A stretch of DNA of 64,000 nt from Succinivibrio dextrinosolvens (GTDB taxonomy: Bacteria > Pseudomonadota > Gammaproteobacteria > Enterobacterales > Succinivibrionaceae), in assembly GCF_011065405.1 (NCBI RefSeq), contig NZ_CP047056.1, positions 518,747 to 582,746 of the forward strand. The letters run 5' to 3'. A program made the position numbers and the translations under genes. Below the pieces are notes generated by a model that worked only from the letters and a program-made list of their open reading frames with translations, searched no databases and had not been told where the DNA came from. Shown here one piece after another: positions 37,659 through 45,603 of the stretch (positions are counted from its first letter, which is position 1; every line of letters starts with the position of its first letter).

Positions 37659-38163
37659 CCAGTAAAGAAGGATTGTAGAGCGCGCTCAAAAGCCTGATAA
37701 GGTCATATCTTTTAGATGGTATCTTGCTGCTTTAAAGTTTTGTGAGAAATAAAAAATATATAGCCTGATAAGCTGATTATCCTTAAGAAGTCATGTGTCT
37801 AATACAGTGCCTTTGTTATATCCTTTCAGATATAAACGACATACGCCCTTCAATACATCTGGAACTATCATCAAGGGCGTTAAATGCCCCGCCACTATTC
37901 AGCTATTAAGCTGAATCATCTGTTAAGTCTTTGTTGTTTTAGTTATTCCCAGTAAAGAAGGATTGTAGAGCGCGCTCAAAAGCCTGATAAGGTCATATCT
38001 TTTAGATGTTATATTGCAGCTTAATTGCTTGCATTATAGAAATGAAAATAAAGCCCCTGATAAGCTGATTCGCCTTAAGAAGTAATGTGTTTAATACAGT
38101 GCCTTTGTTATATATTTCCAGATATAAACGACATACGCCCTTCAATACATCTGGAACTATCAT
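37659..38163. repeat. Satellite repeat family, copy C (longest)
   Basis: It begins inside a unit (AGTAAAGAAGGATTGTAGAGCGCGCTC), runs through one full unit and most of another, and stops at GGAACTATCAT (38163), about 140 bp from the replication gene stop. Same orientation as the other copies. The spacer 38164-38303 has no gene. Confidence 0.85.
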
Positions 38164-38303
38164 AAAAGAGAAATAAAGATTTTAAAAGCGGGCAGCCATG
38201 TTTTAAAAACTGTTTCAGCTAGTCGATTTTCGGGCGTTTTACCACCCGAAATATATAAAAGCCTTTCCCAGTACCTTTTAACCTTTACAAAAGAATATAG
38301 CCA

Positions 38304-40673
38304 TCAACTTAAATAAAAAGGTTCGTTATTATCTTTAGTTCCTTTATATATTGAAGGTCTTTGTTTTTCACATTCTTTTTTATATGGGGCATAAGTTTTA
38401 AAGGCTTTTGGCAAAATAATAGTTATTTGTTTTTTATCAAGCCCCGCAATTTTTTGATCTCTGCAAATATGAAGGTTTAGAAGTTCGCAAAATACATCTT
38501 CAAAATGTTTTCGTGTTATTTTTTTAAGGGTTAAGAAATTGTTGTATTCGTGCCACTCATTCCAGTAATGCTTAATTGTGAATAACTCCATATTTTCAGG
38601 GGTAATCATTACATAATTTAAAAATGGCAAATTAGCCTTTATATTTTGTTCTTCTATAAAGTCAGATATTGCCTTATAAATGCTTGTTCCCTTTTTGGCT
38701 TTATTCTGTATAGAATCAATAAAAGGACTATCAGATATATATTTCCCAGTTGCTTTATAGTTTTTTAAACACTTATAAAAACCGTTGGTTAATAAATACA
38801 TAAATAAAGTATCTTTCATTTTCTGATCTTTAAAATCAGGAAAGATATTTTTATATTCAGGTCTATTTATTTTTGTGTTTAATGGAATATAAATCAATTT
38901 GTCTAAGATTTGAGGATCTTCAAAACCTATATAATGGTTCGAAGTTATATATAACCTACACTCTGGATAAAAGCCGCTTTTTTGTTGTATGTTTTTGCGC
39001 GCGCCTTCAATCATGCCACCGCCTAAAAGCTGCTTTATACAATCCCCCACGTTATCAAGGTTTATTTTGCTTAACACACTGGCGTTACTGTCACCGCTTG
39101 CTCCTTCATCTACTAACAATAAAGCGGTATGTTCAAGAGTAGCGATTTCAAAATTATGCTTAGAGCGATCTAAATCATCTAAATTTTTACTACTGAAGTA
39201 GAGTGTTTTATCAAATAGTGATCCTAAAACAGAATCAATTAGAGTCGTTTTGCCTGAATCAGCTACACCATGCAAATAAAAGAATTTTTTAAATTTTTGT
39301 GAACGCGATAAAGCTAGGCTTAAACTTTCAATAATCCTAGTTTTTATCTCTTGATAGTGATCTTTATATTCAGGGTTATATTTTCCAGATAAACAATTAA
39401 AGTATTCATCTATTTTTTTATATCTTTCTGTATCTTTTGAAAAGTTTTCTAAATAATTCGCTTGAATAGGCATAACAACAACAAGATTAGGACTAAAACC
39501 CAGTAATGTAGATTCTTCAGGGTTTTCTGTATTTATTTTTAATATACCGTTATTGACGGCTATATAGTTATCAGGGGCTTTATGTTTTTCCGTGCCATTT
39601 GCCATACATCTAAGATTATTTAATGACTTATCGCTTAACATTCCAGTTAATTGTGCGCTTTCTTCTGTTTCATTCGCGTATTGAATAGATAAATGTAGCC
39701 CTGATATTGTTTCATTATCTATGTGATAATATCGACCATCAAAAAGCCCCGACCTTTTAAAGCCCTGACTGTATAAAATATTAGTGTATTCACAATTAGA
39801 GCAAAAAAGGCGCGCTGTTTTCCCCTCTGTCGATAGTTCTTTCAGATCTTTTAAAGATAATGGGCGTTGCTGTCTTTCTTCAATAGTGATTTTATTTTGA
39901 TTATCTATATCAATAGATATATTTTGATTTAATTGAAGTGCCTTCTGTAACTCATTTCTAATAGATAAAACAGTAGATTCACTTATAAAAAAGTGTTTTT
40001 CTTTTCCTATCAAATCATAACAATTTTGCTGCGCTGTTTTTATATATTCAGTTATACATATATAAAAGGCATACAAAATAATTAAATCACTGGCACTGTA
40101 TATGCCATCTTTAAGAATTGTGATTATTAGGCGTGTATTTTCGTATATGGCGGGGTTATCAATATCCCCTTTGTTTTTTAAAATGGAAATATTAGATCTT
40201 AATTGTTTAATCTGTCTTATACTCTCTAAATAATTCGGGTTTAATAAGTAATGAACTCTAAAAACTAAAATTTTGATAGCTAGCATTAAAGAGCTTTCTG
40301 AAAACTGAAACGCGTTAAACGTATTAAATGCGTGTGCTAGGCATTTTTTATTACTCCTATCACGCGTTAATAAAGTTCTTTCTGCGTTTTTTATAATTCT
40401 TTTTTGTATATCTTCAGGTAAATTTTCTAAAGTGTCAGTGTTACTTAACGCGCTTTCTGAATCGGTGACAAAATTCTTCTTTATTAACTCTAAAATATTG
40501 AGATATAGCGCGGGTGTTTTATCATCAGGGGCTTTTAGCTGCTGTATATTCTGAAATAAGTTTTTATTATGAATAATGTTGTTTATTTCATTAAAAATAG
40601 ATTCGTATGTATCAGTAGGATAATTAAGCATATAAATACGCGCCCTTAGTTTTTTGTTATACTGAAGGGGCAT
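38304..40673 (-). CDS. Replication protein with SF3 helicase domain (P4-alpha-like size)
   Basis: A 789-residue protein. The C-terminal half is an SF3/D5-type helicase: Walker A GVADSGKTT (about 470), Walker B TALLLVDEG (about 520) and the motif LYITSNHY (about 576). The N-terminal about 290 residues are helical and match no primase signature I know; a CxxC (FCSNCEY, about 293) and the block after it could be a degenerate primase core. P4 alpha is 777 residues with primase, helicase and origin-binding parts, so the size fits. An inner ATG at 40631 has a better ribosome-binding site (AAGGG). It should unwind DNA at the element's origin. It follows two alpA-like genes. Confidence 0.85.
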   Translation of the reverse strand: MPLQYNKKLRARIYMLNYPTDTYESIFNEINNIIHNKNLFQNIQQLKAPDDKTPALYLNILELIKKNFVTDSESALSNTDTLENLPEDIQKRIIKNAERTLLTRDRSNKKCLAHAFNTFNAFQFSESSLMLAIKILVFRVHYLLNPNYLESIRQIKQLRSNISILKNKGDIDNPAIYENTRLIITILKDGIYSASDLIILYAFYICITEYIKTAQQNCYDLIGKEKHFFISESTVLSIRNELQKALQLNQNISIDIDNQNKITIEERQQRPLSLKDLKELSTEGKTARLFCSNCEYTNILYSQGFKRSGLFDGRYYHIDNETISGLHLSIQYANETEESAQLTGMLSDKSLNNLRCMANGTEKHKAPDNYIAVNNGILKINTENPEESTLLGFSPNLVVVMPIQANYLENFSKDTERYKKIDEYFNCLSGKYNPEYKDHYQEIKTRIIESLSLALSRSQKFKKFFYLHGVADSGKTTLIDSVLGSLFDKTLYFSSKNLDDLDRSKHNFEIATLEHTALLLVDEGASGDSNASVLSKINLDNVGDCIKQLLGGGMIEGARKNIQQKSGFYPECRLYITSNHYIGFEDPQILDKLIYIPLNTKINRPEYKNIFPDFKDQKMKDTLFMYLLTNGFYKCLKNYKATGKYISDSPFIDSIQNKAKKGTSIYKAISDFIEEQNIKANLPFLNYVMITPENMELFTIKHYWNEWHEYNNFLTLKKITRKHFEDVFCELLNLHICRDQKIAGLDKKQITIILPKAFKTYAPYKKECEKQRPSIYKGTKDNNEPFYLS

Positions 40674-40745
40674 ATATTTTTGTATAGCCTATAAATTTAT
40701 ATATGCCCTTTTAGATAGAGCTTTAAACTTTTTTTGTTTTCAGCT

Positions 40746-41006
40746 CTATTTTTTATTTAAATCTGTATTTAGATTTTGTTTTATCCAGAAAGTAACATCT
40801 TTTAATTTCCAGAATAAACGCCTTTTTATTTTTGCAACTGGTTTAGGAAATGAAAGATCTTTTCTGTATCTCTTAAAAAAAGTAGAGCTTGCCATTCCCG
40901 CTAATAGACAAACGCCTTCTTTTGGTATTAGCCATTGATTAGGTTCTATTTTTACAAGGTTGTTAAAAAACATTTCGATTTCTGCATATATGGTTGTGTC
41001 ATTCAT
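40746..41006 (-). CDS. AlpA-family regulator/excisionase, second copy
   Basis: An 86-residue protein of MerR/AlpA winged-helix type: PKEGVCLLAGMASSTFFKRY (helix-turn-helix), FPKPVAKIKRRLFWKLKDV and FWIKQN, the standard AlpA core. AlpA proteins activate integrase or excision genes in satellites and cryptic prophages. GGGGA precedes the ATG. It lies 16 bp after the first AlpA-like gene and 72 bp before the replication gene, suggesting one transcript. Confidence 0.85.
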   Translation of the reverse strand: MNDTTIYAEIEMFFNNLVKIEPNQWLIPKEGVCLLAGMASSTFFKRYRKDLSFPKPVAKIKRRLFWKLKDVTFWIKQNLNTDLNKK

Positions 41007-41022
41007 TTTTTATAGTCCCCTA

Positions 41023-41223
41023 TTAACTAAGATTGGTTTGAGAATTTTTTGATAGCAGCCATTCATCTATACTGTTTTTGTCATAAACTTTTTTCCCTTT
41101 TGTTATTTCTAAACCTTTTGGAAAAGTCGGATCATTCTTCAAAACCCTATAAAATAAGGCTTTTGAAATGCCTAAATAGTTATATACCTTTGTTGCAGTC
41201 ATATATTTAAGTTCATAAGTCAT
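41023..41223 (-). CDS. AlpA-family regulator/excisionase, first copy
   Basis: A 66-residue protein with the same core: TATKVYNYLGISKALFYRV, then DPTFPKGLEITKGKKVYDK and SIDEWLL. The frame is open further upstream to 41289, but that extension is a hydrophobic run with no ribosome-binding site; ATG 41223 has GGAG about 12 nt before it. Two different AlpA-like proteins in tandem suggest one acts as excisionase and the other as transcription switch. Confidence 0.8.
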   Translation of the reverse strand: MTYELKYMTATKVYNYLGISKALFYRVLKNDPTFPKGLEITKGKKVYDKNSIDEWLLSKNSQTNLS

Positions 41224-41466
41224 AAAAAAATAAACTCCAAAAAATAGCAAACCACCATAACCACAAAAATAATCTATAATTATTTTCATATAGTATCATT
41301 AAATTTCATAAGGCTTTTAAAGCTCCTATGAAACTAAGACAATATTAAGTATACACAATAAAAGGCTTTTGTTTTAATAAATGAAAAAATTACTAAGGTT
41401 AGATATATATAACAATATTCACAATAAACAATAAAAAAAGAATGATAGATAAGTAATAAGAGTTAC

Positions 41467-41570
41467 AAGGAATGACAAGGAATGATCATTAAGATAAAGG
41501 AATGACAACACAAAACGTTAAAAAAAAGTAATGAAATATAGATAAAAGTAATGAGATATAGATAAAAGCT
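41467..41570. repeat. Short direct repeats upstream of the alpA genes
   Basis: AAGGAATGA occurs three times (41467, 41477, 41497), followed by two copies of a GTAATGA(A/G)ATATAGATAAAAG unit. The gene-free stretch 41290-41646 holds these and otherwise AT-rich sequence. It should contain the promoter of the alpA-alpA-rep transcript; the repeats are candidate regulator sites. Confidence 0.5.
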
Positions 41571-41646
41571 AAGAAAACTTATATTTAACTAATTTTAAAA
41601 AATTTGAGCTATATCAAATTTATTAAAGGTAATTATTTAGACACAA

Positions 41647-42013
41647 TGCAGCCATTAAGCTGAATCATCTGTTAAGCCTTTGTTGTTTTAGTTATTCCCA
41701 GTAAAGAAGGATTGTAGAGCGCGCTCAAAAGCCTGATAAGGTCATATCTTTTAGATGGTGTATTGCTGCTTTAAAGTTTTGTGAGAAATAAAAAATATAT
41801 AGCCTGATAAGCTGATTCGCTTTAAGAAGTCATGTGTCTAATACAGTGCCTTTGTTATAGTTTTCAAGATATAAGCGACATACGCCCTTCAATACATCTG
41901 GAACTATCATCAAGGGTGTTAAATGCCCCGCCACTACTCAGCTATTAAGCTGAATCATCTGTTAAGCCTTTGTTGTTTTAGTTATTCCCAGTAAAGAAGG
42001 ATTGTAGAGCGCG
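41647..42013. repeat. Satellite repeat family, copy D
   Basis: Same orientation and sequence as copies A-C, although it sits next to the inverted (right) copy of the 204-bp repeat. It ends abruptly inside the GAGCGCG palindrome, 8 bp before the 204-bp repeat begins. Confidence 0.85.
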
Positions 42014-42021
42014 AAAAATTG

Positions 42022-42225
42022 AGATCTTAAAAAAGGTGACTGTTTTATTTTTGGTGACTTTATAAAGTCACATTGTTTTTATATCTAATAATCAATTAGT
42101 TAATGCGATTGTTTGATAATTGTTTATTTTTGTTAGTCACCATTTTTATAATAATAACTTATTGAAAGAACTAAATAAAAAACTAAAAAAGTGACTAAAG
42201 TGACCTGATTTTTAATTATTCAGAA
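42022..42225. repeat. 204-bp inverted repeat, right copy
   Basis: Reverse complement of 36596-36799 with the same GTGACTTTATAAAGTCAC palindrome and GTGAC motifs. It lies directly downstream of the integrase stop (42249). Together with the left copy it encloses the replication module. Confidence 0.9.
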
Positions 42226-42248
42226 CATATAAAACTAGAAATATAAAA

Positions 42249-43505
42249 TCATTCTTCAATTAACTTTTTAAATGATTCTGTTAAACAGTTTTGTACTAAA
42301 TAATCATTATAAAAATTCAGTAATAAAGAAAACTCCTTTAAGTAATCATACTTATTGTATGTTATGTGAATTTTATCATCTGTTTTGTGAGATAAAATTT
42401 TATCTATGTCTTTCTCATTAAAATTCATTTCAAATTTTTGGGATACTAAAAAAGTGTTAGCTGTTTTTCTTAATCCATGTATATTTAAATATTCAGTTAT
42501 ATTTGGGGGCAAAAGCATTAAACTTGCAGATATTTCTTTATTAGGGTTTGTCTTTGAAGGAAATAAAAAAGGGCTTTCCATACATTGAGTGATCTCTTTA
42601 TATTTTTTTAATAATTTTTTTAAATAAGGTGTTAGCGGGATAATATGATCTAAATGTTCGGTGTCGCGCCTTGTTTTTGTTTCATTGTTAGGAATGAGAA
42701 TAAAACCATGTTCGCAATTTTCCATTGATTCGCTATGAATATGATCCCATCTTAATTTTCTTATTTCTCCCCCTCTGCTAACAGTAAAAAGAACTAAAAG
42801 AATATAAACCTTATAACTTAAGGGATAATCATCAAGAGGGCTAAAAAGTTTTTCTTTTAACTGTTTAATATCAAGCCATTTAAAAGGTTTTGAAGGTTCG
42901 GAAATATTCAGATTTCTATCATTAAATTTTGGTTGTCTGGTATATCCGATTAAATCATTATGCTGAATAATACCATCAAGGCGGGCTTGTTCTAGGCAAG
43001 TTATAAGAGTGTTTAAACAGTTTTTTAGATTTCTTTTAGAGGTCTGTATATTAGCCGTTAATTCATTAACCAGTAGCGGCGTAATTTCATCTATTCTGTA
43101 ATCATCAAAAATATGCAGAACGCCATTATAATAGGCGTTTTTATTTCTGATTCTGGCTATACTAAGATTTAAATTTTTATCTGATTCAGCGCGCCATTTT
43201 ACCCAGTAATCTTTAAATAAAGGCGTTTTCTTTTGTTCTAAAATGTCATTTTTAGCCTTATCAGCAAAAATTTTTGCCTGATTATATGCAGTCGTTAATT
43301 TCATTTGTTCGTAATTGCCTATACATAAAGATGTATCTTTGTTATTTGCTTTAATTCTAGCCCAGTATGTAACAGAGTTATTTCTAACTAACAAAAATAA
43401 GCCACCGCCTAAACCTATTTTCTTTTGTTTTAGGTTGTTTTGTTTTATTTCTTGTTTTGCGGTTTTTAGCTTTTCAGATACATCTTTTTGTTTTAGCAAG
43501 TTCAT
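42249..43505 (-). CDS. int: Tyrosine recombinase (integrase) of the element
   Basis: A 418-residue P4-type integrase. An N-terminal arm-binding domain (about 1-90) is followed by a core-binding domain and the catalytic domain with R244 (TVSRGGEIRKLRW), H343-x-x-R346 (IHGLRKTAN), H373 (ILSHKTDD) and the nucleophile Y383 (ITYNKYDYL). All catalytic residues are present. It should integrate the element into the tRNA-Ser gene 180 bp upstream. The ATG at 43505 (AAGGGC upstream) is chosen over an in-frame ATG at 43535 that lies inside a GATCCCAT arm repeat. Confidence 0.94.
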   Translation of the reverse strand: MNLLKQKDVSEKLKTAKQEIKQNNLKQKKIGLGGGLFLLVRNNSVTYWARIKANNKDTSLCIGNYEQMKLTTAYNQAKIFADKAKNDILEQKKTPLFKDYWVKWRAESDKNLNLSIARIRNKNAYYNGVLHIFDDYRIDEITPLLVNELTANIQTSKRNLKNCLNTLITCLEQARLDGIIQHNDLIGYTRQPKFNDRNLNISEPSKPFKWLDIKQLKEKLFSPLDDYPLSYKVYILLVLFTVSRGGEIRKLRWDHIHSESMENCEHGFILIPNNETKTRRDTEHLDHIIPLTPYLKKLLKKYKEITQCMESPFLFPSKTNPNKEISASLMLLPPNITEYLNIHGLRKTANTFLVSQKFEMNFNEKDIDKILSHKTDDKIHITYNKYDYLKEFSLLLNFYNDYLVQNCLTESFKKLIEE

Positions 43506-43527
43506 AGCATAGCCCTTTTTTATATGT

Positions 43528-43560
43528 GATCCCATCTACTGATCCCACATAAGATCCCAT
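43528..43560. promoter_or_regulatory. Three GATCCCA repeats, putative integrase arm sites (right)
   Basis: GATCCCA occurs at 43528, 43541 and 43553 (spacing 13 and 12 bp), directly upstream of the integrase start and in the same orientation as the two copies at 35747-35768. Integrase binding here could also repress int. Confidence 0.55.
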
Positions 43561-43686
43561 ATATTTTTAAAACCTCTATATACAATTATAGACTATAATA
43601 TACAAAAAAATACTTGAACAGCCTTTAAAATAAGGTAATATGAAAACTTGATGAAACTTTAGAAAACGGGGTGATTTTTATTAGAA

Positions 43687-43709
43687 TGGCGGTGAGAAGG
43701 GGATTCGAA
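43687..43709. other. Proximal attachment site within the tRNA-Ser 3' end
   Basis: These bases of the tRNA gene are repeated at 35683-35703; the crossover must lie within the shared segment. Confidence 0.8.
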
Positions 43710-43776
43710 CCCCTGATACGCGTTAACGTATACACGCTTTCCAGGCGTGCTCCTTCAGCCTCTCGGACATCTCACC
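43687..43776 (-). tRNA. tRNA-Ser(GGA)
   Basis: The minus strand reads GGTGAGATGTCCGAGAGG..., with the 7-bp acceptor stem GGTGAGA/TCTCACC, a long serine-type variable arm, a GGTTCGAATCC T-arm and an encoded CCA (43687-43689). The anticodon GGA is at 43742-43740. The 3' half is the integration site of the 8-kb element, which restores an intact 3' end. Confidence 0.97.
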
Positions 43777-43888
43777 ATGTGAACGATGTTATTTTACTTA
43801 AAAATCTGTAATTTGCAAGAGCCTGACCACATCAGATCATCAAAAAAACCGGTTGATCTGGGGAAATTTAAAAAATTGAATAATAGAC

Positions 43889-44620
43889 TTAACAAGAATA
43901 GAAGTGGAACTTGTACCTGAGTCTAACAACTCCTGCCCTGACCACCTCACAGGATATGAGTTCCAGGGACTGTCCCTTCCCTGGTTTTTCATCAGGTTTT
44001 CCCTCGTACTCAAAGATTGAGCCTACACCGGATAGACCATCAACACCAGGATAAATCACAAGATACAGTTCATCAATCAGGCCCTGCTTTAAAAATGAAC
44101 CGTTAAGCTTACCACCACCGCTTAAAAGAACCTTTCTTAAACCAAAATCAGAATAAAGACTGTTTAACGCTCTGCGAAGATCATTACCGTCCTTTCCCGC
44201 AAAGGTATACGAGATTTCATGCTCTCTTAAATAATCAAGATATTCTTGAGAACAGGTATCCTCTCCAAGGATAACCATTAAAGTAGAGTGACCAAGAGTA
44301 TTGTCTTTATAGGCAACTGAACCTTTAGAGTCAAATACTGCGGTCATCTTGCTGTGAGTACGGATACCTAGAAAAGGTTCAGGATTCTCAACCTTAGTAT
44401 GAGTATCAGAGTGAAACTCATCTGAACAGTGATGTCTTTTTACAGTGTTTACACCTAATACAAAAACATCTGCCCTGATTTTTTTCTGAGTTTCATAGTA
44501 AACATCAGGATCACCTTCCCCTTTTTCACTGTAAAGGACAGACCATCTGGACTCATCAATACGTCCGTCGACAGAACTTTCCATAAGACAGATGACTCGC
44601 TGGGAAGGAGTGGTAACCAT
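43889..44620 (-). CDS. RibD C-terminal/dihydrofolate reductase-fold protein
   Basis: A 243-residue protein of the RibD_C/DHFR-like superfamily. It has the N-terminal MESSVDGRID segment, the FVLGVNTVKR stretch and LLSGGGKLNGSFLKQGLIDELYLVIYPG, which are standard for this family. Such enzymes reduce a pteridine or ribosylamino-pyrimidine with NADPH. There is no deaminase domain and no riboflavin genes nearby, so it is more likely a stand-alone reductase than RibD itself. It lies between the tRNA-Ser gene and the trb cluster. Confidence 0.85.
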   Translation of the reverse strand: MVTTPSQRVICLMESSVDGRIDESRWSVLYSEKGEGDPDVYYETQKKIRADVFVLGVNTVKRHHCSDEFHSDTHTKVENPEPFLGIRTHSKMTAVFDSKGSVAYKDNTLGHSTLMVILGEDTCSQEYLDYLREHEISYTFAGKDGNDLRRALNSLYSDFGLRKVLLSGGGKLNGSFLKQGLIDELYLVIYPGVDGLSGVGSIFEYEGKPDEKPGKGQSLELISCEVVRAGVVRLRYKFHFYSC

Positions 44621-44683
44621 ATAAAAATCCTCAAGAAGACTAACCTTGTTTATGATTATACAAGAATACTCAAAGAAAAAAAT

Positions 44684-45589
44684 TTACTTACCTGGATTTC
44701 TGTTAACAAGAAATCTGTATTTCTTTAAGGAAATTCCTCCGGCCCCATTCTCAAAGCCATTGGTTCCATACATCAGCGAAGACATAACCGGAGGCAGTGA
44801 TTTGGATAGAACATACATAAACAGAGAGATAAATATCATCACCATGCAGTCAGAATGTTTTAAAACACTCATACCATCCTCATAAAGTCTGGTTGCCTCA
44901 ATCACATCGTTCAATATCCTGCATCCGGCTTTGATAATGATAAGAACTGTAACTAGTTCAAGGCCTTTTGAGATCAGAAGCTTAAGATAATTCACCGCAA
45001 AATGACGGGTTGATTTAAGACCTCCAAAGCCAAGGACAAACACTCCGATTATGCATAAAATCTGAGCGGTAAGATAAATACTTACAAAGCGCAGTATTAC
45101 AAAAAACATCACCATCGAAAAAACAATCATACAGACAATGATCTGGACCTTAGATACAAGCCCCAAAACATTTAAGGTGGTAAGATTAGTGATCTGCCGG
45201 TCTATGTTGAACACCAGATCAATAAGCTCTGACGGTCCCATATAACCGTTATCAACCATGGTTACAAAGGAATCAATTATCGACTTGCCTATAGCATAGT
45301 CATTACTCAGAAGATAGAAGAAAATACCGGTAAATAGAACTCCTGTAACTAAAGAGAAGAAAAACTCCGACATATCGCCGTTAAAAGCACAGCGTATACC
45401 GGTCATAACCATACTCATTGGAACTAAAAACCAGAAGAGCCTCATGGCGGCCTTATGAATAGGAACAGCACTGTCATTCACACATAAGACAAACTCGTCT
45501 ATCAGAGAATTTAATATTCCATCCGCATTGAGTTCAACAGCGGATGCTGAACCTGTTATAAAAAGGAGGGATAGCAGTAAGATTTTCAC
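44684..45589 (-). CDS. trbL: TrbL/VirB6-family inner-membrane component
   Basis: A 301-residue polytopic protein with a signal-like N-terminus (MKILLLSLLFITGSASA) and five or six hydrophobic helices. It occupies the TrbL slot at the end of the cluster. VirB6/TrbL forms part of the inner-membrane DNA path. RP4 TrbL is much longer (about 528), so this protein is closer to VirB6 in size and lacks the long TrbL tail. A GTG at 45589 is preferred over 45598 since AAGG is 8 nt before it. Confidence 0.8.
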   Translation of the reverse strand: MKILLLSLLFITGSASAVELNADGILNSLIDEFVLCVNDSAVPIHKAAMRLFWFLVPMSMVMTGIRCAFNGDMSEFFFSLVTGVLFTGIFFYLLSNDYAIGKSIIDSFVTMVDNGYMGPSELIDLVFNIDRQITNLTTLNVLGLVSKVQIIVCMIVFSMVMFFVILRFVSIYLTAQILCIIGVFVLGFGGLKSTRHFAVNYLKLLISKGLELVTVLIIIKAGCRILNDVIEATRLYEDGMSVLKHSDCMVMIFISLFMYVLSKSLPPVMSSLMYGTNGFENGAGGISLKKYRFLVNRNPGK

Positions 45590-45603
45590 CGAGCTCACCT
45601 TAA

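Larger units (their letters stand above)
35683..43709. mobile_element. 8.0-kb integrated satellite-like element in tRNA-Ser(GGA)
   Basis: The element is defined by a direct repeat: 35683-35703 copies the 3' end of the tRNA-Ser gene at 43687-43709 with two or three differences. Inside are a tyrosine recombinase next to the intact tRNA, two AlpA-like regulators, an SF3-helicase replication protein, four small genes and about 3 kb of repeated non-coding DNA. It has no capsid, packaging, relaxase or partition genes. Base composition is visibly more AT-rich than the flanks. The gene set (int, alpA, alpha-like primase/helicase) is that of P4-like satellites or phage-inducible islands; an integrated cryptic plasmid is the alternative. 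Confidence 0.8.

Noticed and set aside
36211-42013. Integron attC sites or tRNA-like genes in the satellite repeats
   Set aside because: No integron-integrase, no GTTRRRY core pairs and no cloverleaf could be built; the tyrosine recombinase is of P4 type.
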